Shown: one piece after another, positions 1 to 12,154 of the stretch
How the letters are laid out: each line of letters begins with the position of its first letter
Position numbering within the stretch: position 1 is the stretch's first letter
Source: Gnetum montanum
Taxonomy: Eukaryota; Streptophyta; Gnetopsida; Gnetales; Gnetaceae
Assembly (NCBI GenBank): GCA_015680685.1
Contig: MNCI01005599.1
Coordinates: 361,331-425,330, forward strand
Length of the DNA: 64,000 nt
Direction: 5' to 3'
The notes under the pieces: model-generated
The model's input: only the letters and a program-made list of their open reading frames with translations
Database searches by the model: none
What the model was told of the DNA's origin: nothing
Program-made: the position numbers and the translations under genes

Positions 1-1238
1 TGTGACTCGTTGGTTGAGGTGTTATTCTATGCTATCAAGTCTCAGGTGACTAATTATTTGAACAGCGAGCCCATCACATCCACCCAACCATTCTATTAAT
101 AAGAGGTTCTACTTTAGGTACGATGATATTCTTGACATCATTAAAACTTAAAGTAATTTTGTGCTCATTATGCCCAAAGCGAAGAAGGATGGACTAAGAG
201 GGAATGGCTAGGGTGTGACATCAAGGCGACTTGTGGATTCTCTTTGGTGACATCTGTAGGTGCTATCATATAGCTTGGTTGTACTAAGATCCTTGTAGAT
301 CTAACGAAAAATGGGAGTAAGAGTATTAAAGGCACCCAATAAAGAACCTAACGCTATTCTAAGGTGTCCCACTGGAAATACATGCATCCATGCCTAAAGG
401 TAGGTGGCTTCTCTGGATTAAGTACTTCAAAAAAAAAGTGTGCCAAAGCAGCCAAACAAAAAGTATACCACAAAGAAATTCCAAGTCACTCCTCCCTTGC
501 ACAAAATGCCAAGTGATCGTGCGCCTTACTATCATGATGCTCTTATGAATCTCTATCATTGGATAAAACAATACAATGTCACTGATCGGAGGAATGGTCT
601 TGGTCTTGATTTTGGAGCAACGAGCTAATGACACATTAATCATGCCCTACACTCAAGATTCATTATGCCCTGAGTTAGTTACCTCACATCCCAATCTCTG
701 CAATCCCTTCTCTAATTCATCCCATCTTTCTGTTCATGTATTTGTGACTCATGTCTTGTGTAGCATTGAATTCATACCTCATCACAATGGTATCTACATG
801 TGTGTCTTTTGTTGCATCAGTATAGATTACATTTAACCCTTCTGGTGCCTACGGACATTTTAAGGTCTGGTTACGCAAGGACATTATAGGTTGGAACTTG
901 CTTTGGGGAGGACCCACTTGCGTGACTTTTGTAATTTGTACTTTTTGCACACCACTACATCATTTTATACCCTCCAAGCACTTCATTGCCAAATCTATTC
1001 TTTCCTTTGTCATCATCTTATCAAATTTTCCTCAAAACCATTACATGCCCTTTGATGTGTCACCTAAACAATCCAAGCCCAACATTAAACTTTTAAGACA
1101 ACTTCCTTGAAAAAATTTCTAACTCTAAACTCACACTAAGCAAAGAATTCAACAATTACTTAAGGTAATAATTAAGGTATGAAATAATTGAACTTCTTTC
1201 AATAAGCTTACTAACAATTGATCTTTGTGTGATTATAG

Positions 1239-1600
1239 ATGGCCCTAAAAAGAGGACAACAAGGAGGACCTTCTCAAGGTGCAATTAAACACCTAGGTGG
1301 AAGCAAAAGCTAAGGACCTCATGTAGAATGTGTGGAGCAGGAGGCACAATCATTCAACATCCATCAAGGACCTCCTATCATTGCACAAGCTAGCCAAGCA
1401 AAAGGTGGAAAGGTTTAGGCCCAAGCCTATCAAGAGGAATGATCGCTATCTGCAGCATGACATGTCAAGGCCAATCAAGTATTCCCGTAGCTGTCGTGCC
1501 CATGGGAAATGCTGACTTCATCAAACATTGGAACATCAGCATGGACAGCTCATAATCCTAAAATAGAAGAGGATAAACATTAGGTGCTTCTTCAATGGTA
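1239..1600 (+). pseudogene. remnant of the gypsy-family extra ORF (start and C-terminal block)
   Basis: An ATG follows directly on a splice-acceptor-like TTATAG at 1230-1238. The first 25 codons (ALKRGQQGGPSQ...) resemble the start of the extra reading frame of the minus-strand element near 44892, where the ATG has become ACG. Around 1480-1580 one frame reads LSCPWEML...IGTSAWTAHNPKIEEDK. It aligns with the C-terminal block of that same frame (LPCPWEVL...IGEVAWTVNDPKSKEEK). The roughly 2 kb between these two ends in the other copy is reduced here to about 150 bp, and stops are present. The gene is an internally deleted relic. Its value is that it shows the extra ORF is shared by two members of the family. 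Confidence 0.65.
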
Positions 1601-1835
1601 TCAATCTTAGAAGCCTGATGCATAGGATAAGGGAAGAGACCCATGGAGAAACCACCACCACTAGGAACCACATGAGTTCCAATAAATTCTATCATTTTGT
1701 GTCTATGTCCCAATTTTTTCATATCCACTACAACATGAATAAATTTCTAGTTAATCAATAATCCCATACCTATCCACTGTGTATTCAATTCAACTTATTC
1801 CTCACTTTCTTTGACTCGAGGATGAGTTTTTATTC

Positions 1836-1848
1836 AGTCATGGGGGTA
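1836..1848 (+). other. polypurine tract of the 3' LTR
   Basis: AGTCATGGGGGTA lies directly before the LTR start TGATGAA. The same sequence precedes the LTR starts at 40708 (plus) and 41795 (minus), so it is the plus-strand primer site of the family. The G run is short for a polypurine tract, but its position is exact. Confidence 0.75.
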
Positions 1849-2714
1849 TGATGAATCATGGTTATCAGGGACTACGTATACTAGGCCTCATATACTAGGC
1901 CCCGTATACTAGGTAGGCTACATATACTAGGCCCCGTATACACAACCTTGTTTATGTAGCGTCTGTTCTATCCTATAAATAAGTGTGCTTCTGCCACACT
2001 TAGGCATCTTTTCTAGTAGTTGTAGCGAAGCCCTTGCAATTTGTTTCCGTAGGAGTTAGACTATTTTCCCAAGTGCATGCCCACAGTGTGATGCTTGTAA
2101 TTGTACAACACCTTTATTTGAGTGTGACGTACTTGGACGCGCACATGACCGGAAATAAAGATTGAGAATTACTTCATCATTGCAGCATTCACTTAGTTTT
2201 AATTGTTTAATTGTTATTGTTATTTATTGTTTTCTTAGTTAATATTTCTTTACCATCATTTACTATTCCTATTGTTAAATGCAGAATGAGTACGACTTAA
2301 TCATGAGCATTTAAGTGTGACTACTTGGTAACCCAGTAGCATACCTAGGATCTACGCTTGGTAATCCCAATAGTAGTCATGCATGAGGTCCAAGATGTGT
2401 ACGAATAATCAAGGAACAGATGCTCATCGCACTTAGGCTAGCTTAGACTTCACTTCTTATTGCTTATTAGTATAATCAAGATTATTTTCCATCGTCTCTA
2501 GGAGTAGCACTAGTTTAGGATCACATCATACGCGTCACTCTGGACTAAACCATACATGACAAAGTAAATACTAGTCCAGGTGGGAAGACAGCAAACTGTG
2601 ATCAATGTGTAACTATCTAGATACCACAACTAGCACATCTGCGGAGTTCAACCAGATCATGCGTGAACGCTCGTATTCGTAAGGTTGAGTGTAGGGGTAC
2701 CTTGCCACTCATCA
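1849..2714 (+). repeat. gypsy 3' LTR (866 bp, type ending CCACTCATCA)
   Basis: The LTR starts TGATGAATCATGG and ends CCACTCATCA, with the usual TG...CA ends. Its U3 holds several tandem copies of a GTATACTAGGCCCC-like unit (about 1872-1950). A TATA box, CTATAAATAAGTG, lies near 1973-1985. AATAAAG near 2154 could be the poly(A) signal. The second half matches the solo LTR at 57612-58396 (reverse orientation) over its whole length, so both belong to one LTR type. Confidence 0.85.
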
Positions 2715-2719
2715 ATTAA

Positions 2720-3915
2720 CATTTTAACTGAAGATGATCTTACTAGAAAAGGAATAATTATCAATAGTTTAGTAGGAGTTAAACAAGCCTATCCTTTGTC
2801 TCCTATCCTTTTTGGCATATTTATAGATGAATTGTAGGAATGAATGCAAAATCTCTCTAATAATGTTGTATTAGTGAATGGATTATTTTTTAACATGTTT
2901 TTCTTTTTTGATGATGTGGCCTTGATTACAAAATTAGCTATAGGATTAAATTATATGGTTCAAATCCTTCATGACTACTGTAATCATTCTAGTATGAAAG
3001 TTAATATTAATAAGACTATTTTAGTTTGTGATACAAGAAATAGAAATTACAATTTTTTTTCTTAGGGAAAAAAGACTTAATATATGAAAATCTTATAAAT
3101 ATTTGAGAGTTGAATTTGTTAGCACTTATAGTTGAAATACCCTTATTGCTCAGAGGATTTAAAGTGGCTTGCAAGCTCTATTTTCTTTAAGAAATAATTG
3201 CAGTAGGAAACAAATCTTGGCATGGGAGATCAAAAGGAAACCTTTTCATAGTCTTTTCCAACCTATATTATTACATGGGTTTGTTGTATTAGGACCTTTT
3301 CTTTCTACACATAATTGGAAAAAATTAGAGTATGTTCAAAAATAGTTTCTTGTATATGAATTTTAAGTGAAAATGCAAACTTCTTATGATATATTACTTT
3401 TAGAAGTATACTTGCTTCTGGTTAAACTTGAAACCTTTTTTCAATTTATTGCTTATACTTCAAAGTTAAGTCACATGGAGGAAGTCAATTATGCTAATGA
3501 GATAATGAATGCTGCAAAAGAAAATAGATGGTTGCATCAAGAAAAATTATGGCTTTGGTCTTGAAATATTATAATAGAGGATCTTCCTTTAAACAGAAAA
3601 ATCTTCTAGAAGACTATGAAAGAAAAATTCTTGGCTAAAGTTTAGTTCAACACATAAGGAATGAAACATTTTTATCTAATTTTTGTTAGAGGAGGTTTAT
3701 TATCTAGTACTTAAAAGTATTTATTCTTAGCTATTCCTTCTCATGTAAGGAATGAAATTACTAGAGCAAGAATGAGTTCTCATCATCTCCTTATTGAAAC
3801 AGGTCATTGGAAAAATTTACCAAGAGAAGAGCATATTTGTAGACTATGCAAACAAAGCATAAAAGATGAAGAACATATATTTTTATTTTGCCCATCTTTG
3901 GCTCACATTTGAATG
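2720..3915 (+). pseudogene. L1-like LINE fragment: reverse transcriptase C-terminal part and CCHC end
   Basis: Reading-frame pieces show reverse-transcriptase motif B (GVKQAYPLSPILFGIFID, about 2775-2830), then a palm motif FFDDVALI (2906-2930) in place of the usual FADDxxLI. Near the end there is the C-terminal zinc-knuckle-like block of plant L1 elements: HICRLCKQSIKDEEHIFLFC (about 3830-3890). Several frame changes and stops separate these blocks. The upstream part of the LINE is missing because the gypsy LTR is inserted there. It is dead and was only ever the 3' half of ORF2 here. Confidence 0.75.
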
Positions 3916-5786
3916 AATTATAATATTAATTGTAATATGTTCATTGTTTTCTTTCAAATTAACCTTATTTTCTTAGGTCATTACATCAATGATATTTTCA
4001 ACTTTATTCAAAATTGTGTTGAGGATTTGTAACCACCCAACAAATCCTTTGTGATTGCGTGAACTTAATAACAATTTCAATTTCCAATATTCATTGGACT
4101 TGCCCAAAATATGAACTAAAATTGATATTTGCAAAAAGTGGTATTGGTAAATCATGACTTTAATCTCTCAGGACAATTGAGATATTAATTTTCTTTTGCT
4201 TTTACCAGTTTCCCAATTCCTAACATAACCTTAAACCAAAAATGAGTTTATTTGTCAACCTAAGGAAGCAAATGAAACAAACTTTGTAATGAGATGAAAC
4301 TGCAATAGGCCAAAATTTTATTGAATCATCACACATCTTTTAGAGAAGTTTCCTTGAAAAAAATTTTATGGGTAAACCTTTCAACGCATTCTTGGGAACC
4401 TTATGCAATACTAAGAGACTCATATTGCTAGCCTAAATAATTCAACCAATAACATGCATCTGCTTTCTTATTATTTTTTCTCTAAATTTTGGCATGCATA
4501 TATTATTATTATGATTGTGTGATTTGCACATTCACAAAGCTTAGGCCAAAATTTATTTAGGAATTTAACATTTATAGAAAAAGAAACTACATGAATTGAG
4601 AAAAAGACTAGATAGAAAAAGAAAATTATGGCTTCAGTCTTGGAAATTTTATTTATGATGAAATATGTTAATCATAAATTTATTTTTAGTATTCCTAATT
4701 TTAACTTTAGCACATTCTTTTAGAAAATTAAAATTTCAATATCTCGCAAGCCATGCATCATATTGAATGAAATTGATACCGTTGGAACCATTTCAACAAA
4801 CACTACATATTGGACCTAGTCTTGGGGCTCAAAAACTAAGTTAAATTTTCAAACTTTTGAAAAAAAAAATTCCATATTACATCAAATTAGCCTTGTAAGG
4901 AAAATTTCAAAGATTCTCTTTCTTCCTTTCCTAAATTGAGGGCCTAATGGCTTGGATCCTTAGATGACTACGAGAAGGTTTATTACTAATTAAGAAATTG
5001 GTAAGAGTGACCTAGAAGGAAGCTCCTACAATTGATGTACCTTACTTCATCTAATCTTGATGTCCATGGAATATGAGAATAGATATGATTCTTCTTGGCA
5101 CGATATACTTCTGGTGATGGTTCATAGTTCATCCTAGATCATGGCTTATAGTTCTAGTTTGGATCATGGTTTAACTTGGATTCTGAATCAGCCTAGGTCA
5201 TCATTTATTGTAATACCAATTATGACATTTCATTCCCAAATATCATGGAAAACATCAAATTTAAGTTACATTTGACATTATGCATACTAAAAATCACATA
5301 TATATTACATTCAACATTATGCATACTGAACATAATAGAGAAAATGCAAAATGAATGAAAAAGAATTACATTAATAAAAAAAATTTGGAAATGAATAGAT
5401 GTATCTGAATCATGTCCTAAGAATTCCTTGGAATTATCTTCCTTCACCATCTATCCCTTAAAGGCAATCCAACTTTGCCACCATGATTAATCCTACACCC
5501 AACTAAAAGGGATGATCAATCACCTCCATGTCCCACTTCACCTAACTATGTTACTTTCCTTTACCAACTCATCAACCCCAAGTTGATCCAACTTCTAATT
5601 ACTGGGTATAAATACCTTAGTTCAAAATCCAAAAGGCCATCTTAAGAAACATGATCATTATTATAACGTGCTCTTTCATTAAGGATTTTATTACAATTAT
5701 TACATAACTTAATTACAAAAAAACACTATCTTGGTTCTAAAACAACACCATTTGGAAATGGGAACATGACAATTGTGAAGTTCTTT
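3916..5786. other. AT-rich DNA without recognisable gene
   Basis: I see no coding region with family motifs here. A small imperfect duplication (GACATTATGCATACT, twice between 5270 and 5330) gives a repetitive minus-strand reading frame that I regard as chance. The first few hundred bases may be the 3' tail of the LINE. Confidence 0.5.
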
Positions 5787-7417
5787 TGTTGCAATAATAG
5801 CCATTATCATGGAACAACATTCACTGAAATTATTGGGCTTAATTCTTTATGCAATATTCCATGGCTTTCAAATTAAAGATCAATATATTCACACGGTATG
5901 GTTGAACTAAGATTTATTACATCATATTAGGTAATAAGTATTCTCATTATGCTTCTCAAAGAATTTTAAGGATTCGCATTAGATAATGACTTGCAGTTGT
6001 ATTTCCAATAATGCAAGTGTTTGAAAAATAAATCCTAATCAGAAGTAAAGTTTCAAAGGAAATTTTTTAAAGAAATGCTAAGAAGATTAAATTCATCTTA
6101 ATCAAGTTTTCCTTTTAAGAATGAAAATTTTTAAAGCTAAATAATTAACCCATAAGGTTCTAATCTTTTGATCACGTAAGCTCATTGAGTTTAAGTTAGT
6201 TAGAAGAACTAGGATTTCAAATTATACTATTAAAGATAGTTAAATCGACTATTGAAAATAGAGCTTGTATGAGTATAAACTAGCCCAAAGGAATGCTCTT
6301 TCAGTTTATTAGTAGAGTTAGAATTATTTAAAAATGGATTCATAGAGTTAAAAATTGGTTTCATCTCAAAGCAAAGTTATCATTGGCATGAATAGTTAAA
6401 CACAAAAGGAAACTTATCATTTTAAGAAAAGGTTTAATTTGAAGTCAATTTAATTATTCCATGTCATTTCAATTAGGTAGAGCAAATTCGTAGAACCAAA
6501 AAAATTACTCTACACAAAATTTCCAAAACAATTCTACGAATCATGATGATCTCTATTGATTATGGGATAAAGGGATGATTATATGATTAAAAAGCTTAAT
6601 AAATACAACTACCACTTCAATTCATAGGGGAGGCTCATAAAACCCAAAATTGGTTCTGCTAGCTAGTTCTAGGAGGATCCTTGAGATAACTCTACAAGCC
6701 ACAAATCAAGATTAGCTCTGCATGATTACAGTATAAGGATTTACAAAAGTCTAAGATTAATGTTTGTGAGTAAATCCCATGTAACATGTAAGCTAAATAA
6801 GGGAAGCTTCTCTTAAGGGATTAGCATTTTAAAGATTTATGTAGCCAAAATAGTTGTTGTAATTGGCTCTAAAGTAGAAGTATGCTATGTGGAAGCAAAT
6901 CCTATAGTGGTTCCTCAACCACGTCATGCTTTCATGATGGATGAATTCATAAAATAAAAATTTAAAAAATGGCTAAACCAATTTTGGAGAATATATTGAA
7001 AAGCTCTTAAGATTTATTAAGTGCTCCTTTTGCTTCTTTCATGTAAGATATTTTGTAAAGCAAGTTCGTAAAATAAAAATCTAGTTCCACAAAGAAAAGC
7101 TAAAATGGTTCTACATGTCATGTCATTTAAGGAAAAAGCACAAAAGGAAGTGTTGTTCATGGAACCAAAATTTGGTTCTACAAGCAAACACATAAGTGAC
7201 TTTACCAATTAGCTCTTTTAAGAGGAAGGAATTTGTAGAATCAAAATCTAGTTCTACAACAAGCTCACTTTTTAGTTCTACCAAGTCAACTCATTATGTG
7301 GCACAAGTTTGTAAAACCAAAAAAAAGTGGCTTTACAAAATGGTTCTACAAACAATAATATCAAAAGCTCTTAAGAGATACTAAAAGCTCATTTGCACTT
7401 TTCCAAGTTGTAACATT
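5787..7417 (+). repeat. dispersed repeat, copy 1 (same as 23783-25412)
   Basis: From TGTTGCAATAATAGCC onward this stretch is collinear with 23783-25412 in the same orientation, with scattered substitutions and small indels. Shared landmarks include ATTATCATGGAACA, CCTATAGTGGTTCCTCAACCA and the GAACCAAAATTTGGTTCTAC motif. Homology starts sharply at 5787 and stops near 7417. It could be an LTR (it begins TG) or an internal segment of an old gypsy element. No coding potential is seen. Confidence 0.7.
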
Positions 7418-7844
7418 TAAAAAATTCAATTTCTAGAAAATTGAAAATCCCAGGTGAAATAGTTTAACTTCGAATCCCAAGGGCCTTCAAGAAGAGGCTC
7501 CGAAGCACCCTAGTGGTTTGTTGATCACCCAAGGACTTGAGAAGTGTAAATGAGGGTAAATAATTCAAATGAAAATTTCAGATCCACTTTAAGAAAATGC
7601 ACAAAAATGAATCTTAAATAAATTTGCATAACAAATGAACTACACGCTTTATTACAATAATAAAATATTGAAAATAAAGAATTCAAAAAATATGTACAAA
7701 TTGTATGTCTAAATGCACAGGAAGTTGCTTGGATGAAGCTTGAAGCCTATTGGAGTCAACAAGTTGTGTTCTGCAGTCACCTCCATGATCTAAGTACTTT
7801 CCAACTTCAATCACCAAAACTCCTTGGTGACTTTCAGTTTGGAT
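7418..7844. other. no feature recognised
   Basis: AT-rich sequence between the dispersed repeat and the minisatellite. No motif or reading frame that I can support. Confidence 0.4.
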
Positions 7845-8079
7845 CTACAACATTGGTGAACAAGGGGTAAGGTTCTGCAACGTTGGTTGCAAAGGGGGTA
7901 AGGTTTTGCAATGTTGGTTGTAAAGGGGGTAAGGTATGTGCAACATTGGTTGCCCATGGAGCTAAGGTATGTGCAACGTTGGTTGCAAAGGAGGTAAGGT
8001 ATGTGCAACATTGATTGCCAAGGGGGGTAAGGTTATGCAACATTGGTTGCCAAGGGGGTAAGGGGGTAAGTTATGTGCT
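7845..8079. repeat. minisatellite, about 31-33-bp unit, six to seven copies
   Basis: The unit is close to GGGGGTAAGGT-(A)TGTGCAAC, then (A/G)TTGGTTGC(C/A)AA. Successive copies start near 7862, 7891, 7921, 7955, 7987 and 8019, with a shorter final copy. Copies differ by a few bases. Two minus-strand open frames here are only the repeat read through. Confidence 0.85.
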
Positions 8080-11036
8080 TGACTTTTTGGTGTTGTGCAA
8101 TTGCTCTAAGAGTCTTCAATGCTAAATTGATCACCAATTTTCCAAAATTCTTGCAAATGCCAATGATTACAAGTGCTCAAGGTTGCCAAGGTTTTCCAAT
8201 CCCCATAACCTATTGATCTATTCAAAATTTTTATGTATAGGTCATATGGTTGTTTTTTTAGCTACAAATTTCTGTCATGATTGTTGACAAATTGGTGTAA
8301 TTTGTAGACCTAGCAAGCCTTAATTTCCAATGTAGTTTTCTATTTATGGTAAGTTTTGATGCACCCAAGGCACCAATACCATGATGGATACCAAAAATAG
8401 TAAATCGACTTTTCCAACTACGTTGGCTTAACCCATCCACGCTAGTCTCATGGGAACTACACTGGCATCTTAGGATCCATGCTCAAATGTTGGAGCAATG
8501 CTAGAACTATTGCAACAATGCTAGCCTTGTGAAGAAACCAAATTTCCAACCACTCTAATGTTGGCTTTGTGGAGCAATGCTAAAGGTTATGGAAGCTATG
8601 CTGGAAACTGTTGGGAAAATGAAAACCCAAACCCCCCAACATTGGATGTAGGTGGTTTCAATGTAATCAAGATTATTTCCCATGTAAAACCCATGAAAAT
8701 TTCAAATGTAGCAGCTCCCAAGGTATTTTTAGCCTTTCCAAGCCCAAATATAGACATTACATGACTTTTTTTACTTAGGAAACGAGGCTACAACAACTTA
8801 TGGGGCATTTTTTCATCCCCAAAAGTTTAGGTGAGATTATAGCTCATGGGCTTCCAACCTCATAATTTTACAATGAAAATCTAGCCTTAAGTGTAGGAGT
8901 GAAGGTTATAATGCTGAAAAGGTTGTAACATTCATTTTCTTCGTGGTTTTTCATTAGCCCCTCTTTGTTGATGTCTTGAGGATTAACTTGAGAGACATTA
9001 ACAAAGAATACAAAACACCACTGCAATTCCATCATCAACATTTCCTCTCCATGCTTGAAACTGTAGTGTTGGACCATATCAAAGAGTGCTTGTGATGATG
9101 GGGTAAGTGCTATGATGAGATGATATAGGTTAAAGGCTATATTTGATCATGAAAAAATGGTCACGAGGTTAACAATGACTTCCAAATGTTGACATCATGG
9201 TTACAATTATGGCAACGACACTTTGGCTAATTGATGTAGTCTTTGTGCTTTGTGCTTCAAATGTTAGTCATTCTACAATATTTTTGAGGAGCCAACACTC
9301 CACTCTAAGGCTTCTTTGGTCATTAAGCTCCTCCCCTTGTTTATTTGAAGCCATTATTTGGTCTTTTGCTCTTCATTGATCTTTCAACTTCTTGGCAATT
9401 TGCTTATTCTTCTTTTTGGTTGAAACCTTCATTGGATTTCATTACCAAGGCTAGGTTTGATTTGGTTTTCTCATTGACTGGGATGTGTTACATTCAATGG
9501 ACTTTATGGTGGAGCATGACAAAAGAAGCATCTTATGGCCATAATGCATGAGTGTCAAATGTAGGTCATCCTTATTGTTCAGGGAAAGGAAGGTTATAAT
9601 TAGGCTTATGGGGTTGGGCTCAAGGAATGGTAACGATGACGATGTGAAATAAGCACTCTTGGTATAGCAAAAAAAGCTAACTAAATCTCATGAACTAAGG
9701 GCACATGGTAACTTGTTGCAGCCACAAGTTGCACCTTTGCAATGATTCCCAAGATTCATCCTACAAGCACAACTCCAAGAGGATAAGAAAAAAAGACAAA
9801 GAAAACATGGTGTTACAAGATAACACATAGGGCCAAATAAGACGACTAGCAAACCAGATCACAATAGGTCACCATTGTTACAACCTAAAAGGATCTATGC
9901 AATGTGCATCAAATTTACAAAGCTTGCAATTTATTTATTGTGCCAAATAGAGAGATTGAGAGAGAAAGCATGTAGGCTCACTTGTTGTAGACCATCGGAG
10001 TCATGAACATTAGTCATTCATTGCAACCTATCAACAATGGTAAACAACACTACAAGCAAACATGTGGATGTTAAAAATAATAGGGGCTATGTGACAGTTT
10101 TGATGTTGCATAACAAAGGTTTATTGTTATCTTGAGTAGGCTTAAGTTCTAGTGAGGAACTTGGTTTCTAGTGCTTTCCCCTCACCATCGTGGTCTAGAT
10201 GGGAACTCTAACTAAGGGATCCTCCATGATGTTTCTGGCTTCAAGGTCAATGGTCATCAGGCTACTTCAAGGTGTTATGGTTGTATGGTAGAATGGTTTC
10301 AGGCTTAAGGTTTGGGTACGTAAGGTCAACTTGGTCTAACAACATCATGACAAGAACCCATTTAGGCTAAAAGGCTAGTTGAATTTGCCCCGTTATCCTC
10401 CTAGCTCAATCCTGCATGACAACATAAGCACATCAAGTGGCACCTGTGTAATAAAATTGTTAAACAATGTAAAATACTTTAATAATAAAGTGGAGTTGAG
10501 TGAAAATAAATTAAATCGATGCCAAGCAAGGTCAAAATATGGTCAACAGAGGTCACTAGGGATAGATTAAGGCAAACAGGATGAAACAAAGTCCAAATGA
10601 TGTAGAATGGAGCCAAATGAAGGCTAAATAATGGTTGAAGCTCCATGAAATGGTGTCAAACGAGGTGAAATAAGGTCTTAGTGATGTCAAATGGCATCAA
10701 ATGATATCAAATCAAGTCAACAAAGGTCCAAATGATGCCAAATGATGGGAAAGAGTGGTCGAACATGGTCAAATGATGTAAAAAATGATCATATTTTGCC
10801 AATTTTAGGCCTTAGTAGGTCATAATGTTGCTAGTTTTAGGGGCCTATTTCACTAGTGAGATCACTATGAGACAAAGGCAAAGTAAAACTTGGTAAAACA
10901 AGGTAGAATAAAGTTATAACATTGTAAAAATAATATAAAATTGAGCAAAACAAGATAAAATATAGCAAAGTAGTGAAGAAGGCAAGATGATATTGAATCC
11001 AATACATATTTAATAATGTTATATACATATATTCAT
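8080..11036. other. gene-free sequence with a low-complexity part at 10540-10790
   Basis: No protein family or RNA gene is recognisable. Between about 10540 and 10790 the short string TCAAATGATG and variants recur many times (for example near 10590, 10690, 10710, 10735 and 10770), which looks like a decayed short tandem array. The open frames in this part are short and show no motifs. Confidence 0.45.
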
Positions 11037-12112
11037 GACAGGGGCTGCAAGCTTTCCGCTGCAAATCTGCAGCGGCGCAGAAGGGAGGGGCTTTGTAGTG
11101 GCATGGGGCCGGTAATAGCGGTGTTGCGCGGTGAAGAGCGACGATCCCGTGGCTTGGACAGCATGGATGGTGTGGATGGTGGGGCCGCACCGAGAGCTAT
11201 TGCAGGGCCACAGATTAGCACGGCCAGGCAAGTCGGTGTAGCCTGAATAGCCTGTGCAAATCCAGCCCCATTTTTTTATGTTGCAGGGGCTACAGACCTT
11301 CGTCGCGAAGCTGCGGTAGCGTAGGAGCGTGGAGGGTTTGCTGTAGTATAGGTAGGGGAGCGAACAATGATAGGAGGAAGGCACGGCGGAGGGCTGTGTG
11401 GCAGGCATGGTGTGGCTGGTGCAGGCCTGTGGAAGCACAGCCCCAAAGGACCTGTCCATACAGCAACGCAGTGATCCACTTCTGCACCACCCTGGCCATC
11501 AGCAGGGCCTGCGTGGCCCTTCTCCAAGCCATGTGGCCCTGGCCAAAACCACAGCTGCCCGGGTCAAACTACGTTGGCCAGACGAGGCCATCGTAGTTTT
11601 ACTTCCATTCTTTTTGTTTTTCTCGCAGGGAGGATGGTGTTACCGGTGCAGAGGACAAGACAGGTAGGCGGTAAAGGATACGTGTGTGGTGGCGACACAA
11701 AGGGCGTCGCAGCGGAGCAACAGCTTGTGCGGCAGCGGCAAACAGGAGTTGCTACAACTTGAGGCAACTGTGTGGAGTGGTGGGTGATGGTGCCGCAAAG
11801 AAGCGGTGGGCGATGCCTGGCATAGGCTGGAGCGAGGGGTGGGGCAGCCTACAGTGACGTAGCGTAGCGTCGAGTGGTGGACGACGATGCTGCAAAGGAG
11901 TGACGAGCGAGCAATGCACCACACAGGGCGGAGCAAGGGCTGGGAAGCATACAGTGACGTGACGTGACGTGTGCGCAAGGCAAAGCATGGGGGTGGAGGC
12001 TTTGAATAGCCATGAGAGTTTGGAGATCGCAGCAACAAGGGTTGCGAATGGAAGCTGCGGTGATATGTCAAGGGTTGCGCATGGCATGCAAATCTGGGCA
12101 TGGAAAAGGTAC
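11037..12112. other. GC-rich block with internal duplications
   Basis: Base composition changes sharply from AT-rich to GC-rich at about 11037 and back near 12100. The block contains a diverged duplication of about 246 bp (the CAGGGGCT...GCTG...GGAGGG string near 11040 and again near 11284). It also has a 100-bp duplication (ACAGTGACGT at 11851 and 11951). Overlapping open frames occur on both strands simply because stops are rare in GC-rich DNA. None shows a domain. It abuts the copia LTR and may be a separate repeat class. Confidence 0.5.
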
Positions 12113-12154
12113 GCAACGTTGACCTTTTCGTACGCCAAAATCTTAAATTGGAGA

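Larger units (their letters stand above)
1..2714 (+). mobile_element. Ty3/gypsy LTR retrotransposon, 3' part only
   Basis: This is the 3' end of an element that enters from the left of the window. It shows the remains of the extra reading frame (1239-1600), a polypurine tract just before 1849, and a complete LTR at 1849-2714. It belongs to the same family as the minus-strand element at 40035-54164. The stretch before the LTR (CTCGAGGA, then CAGTCATGGGGG) is nearly identical in both, and a GGGGAGGAC block near 905 matches one near 45680 on the other strand. No gag or pol lies inside the window. The element sits inside a LINE fragment that begins right after it; the 5-bp flank after the LTR is ATTAA, but the matching 5' copy lies outside the window. 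Bases 1-1238 hold no gene that I can recognise. Confidence 0.8.

Noticed and set aside
440-836. Two overlapping small plus-strand frames near the window start
   Set aside because: They lie in the decayed spacer of the gypsy element and resemble nothing known.
7811-8043. Two Cys/Thr/Asn-rich repetitive minus-strand frames
   Set aside because: Read-through of the minisatellite; periodic only because the DNA is.
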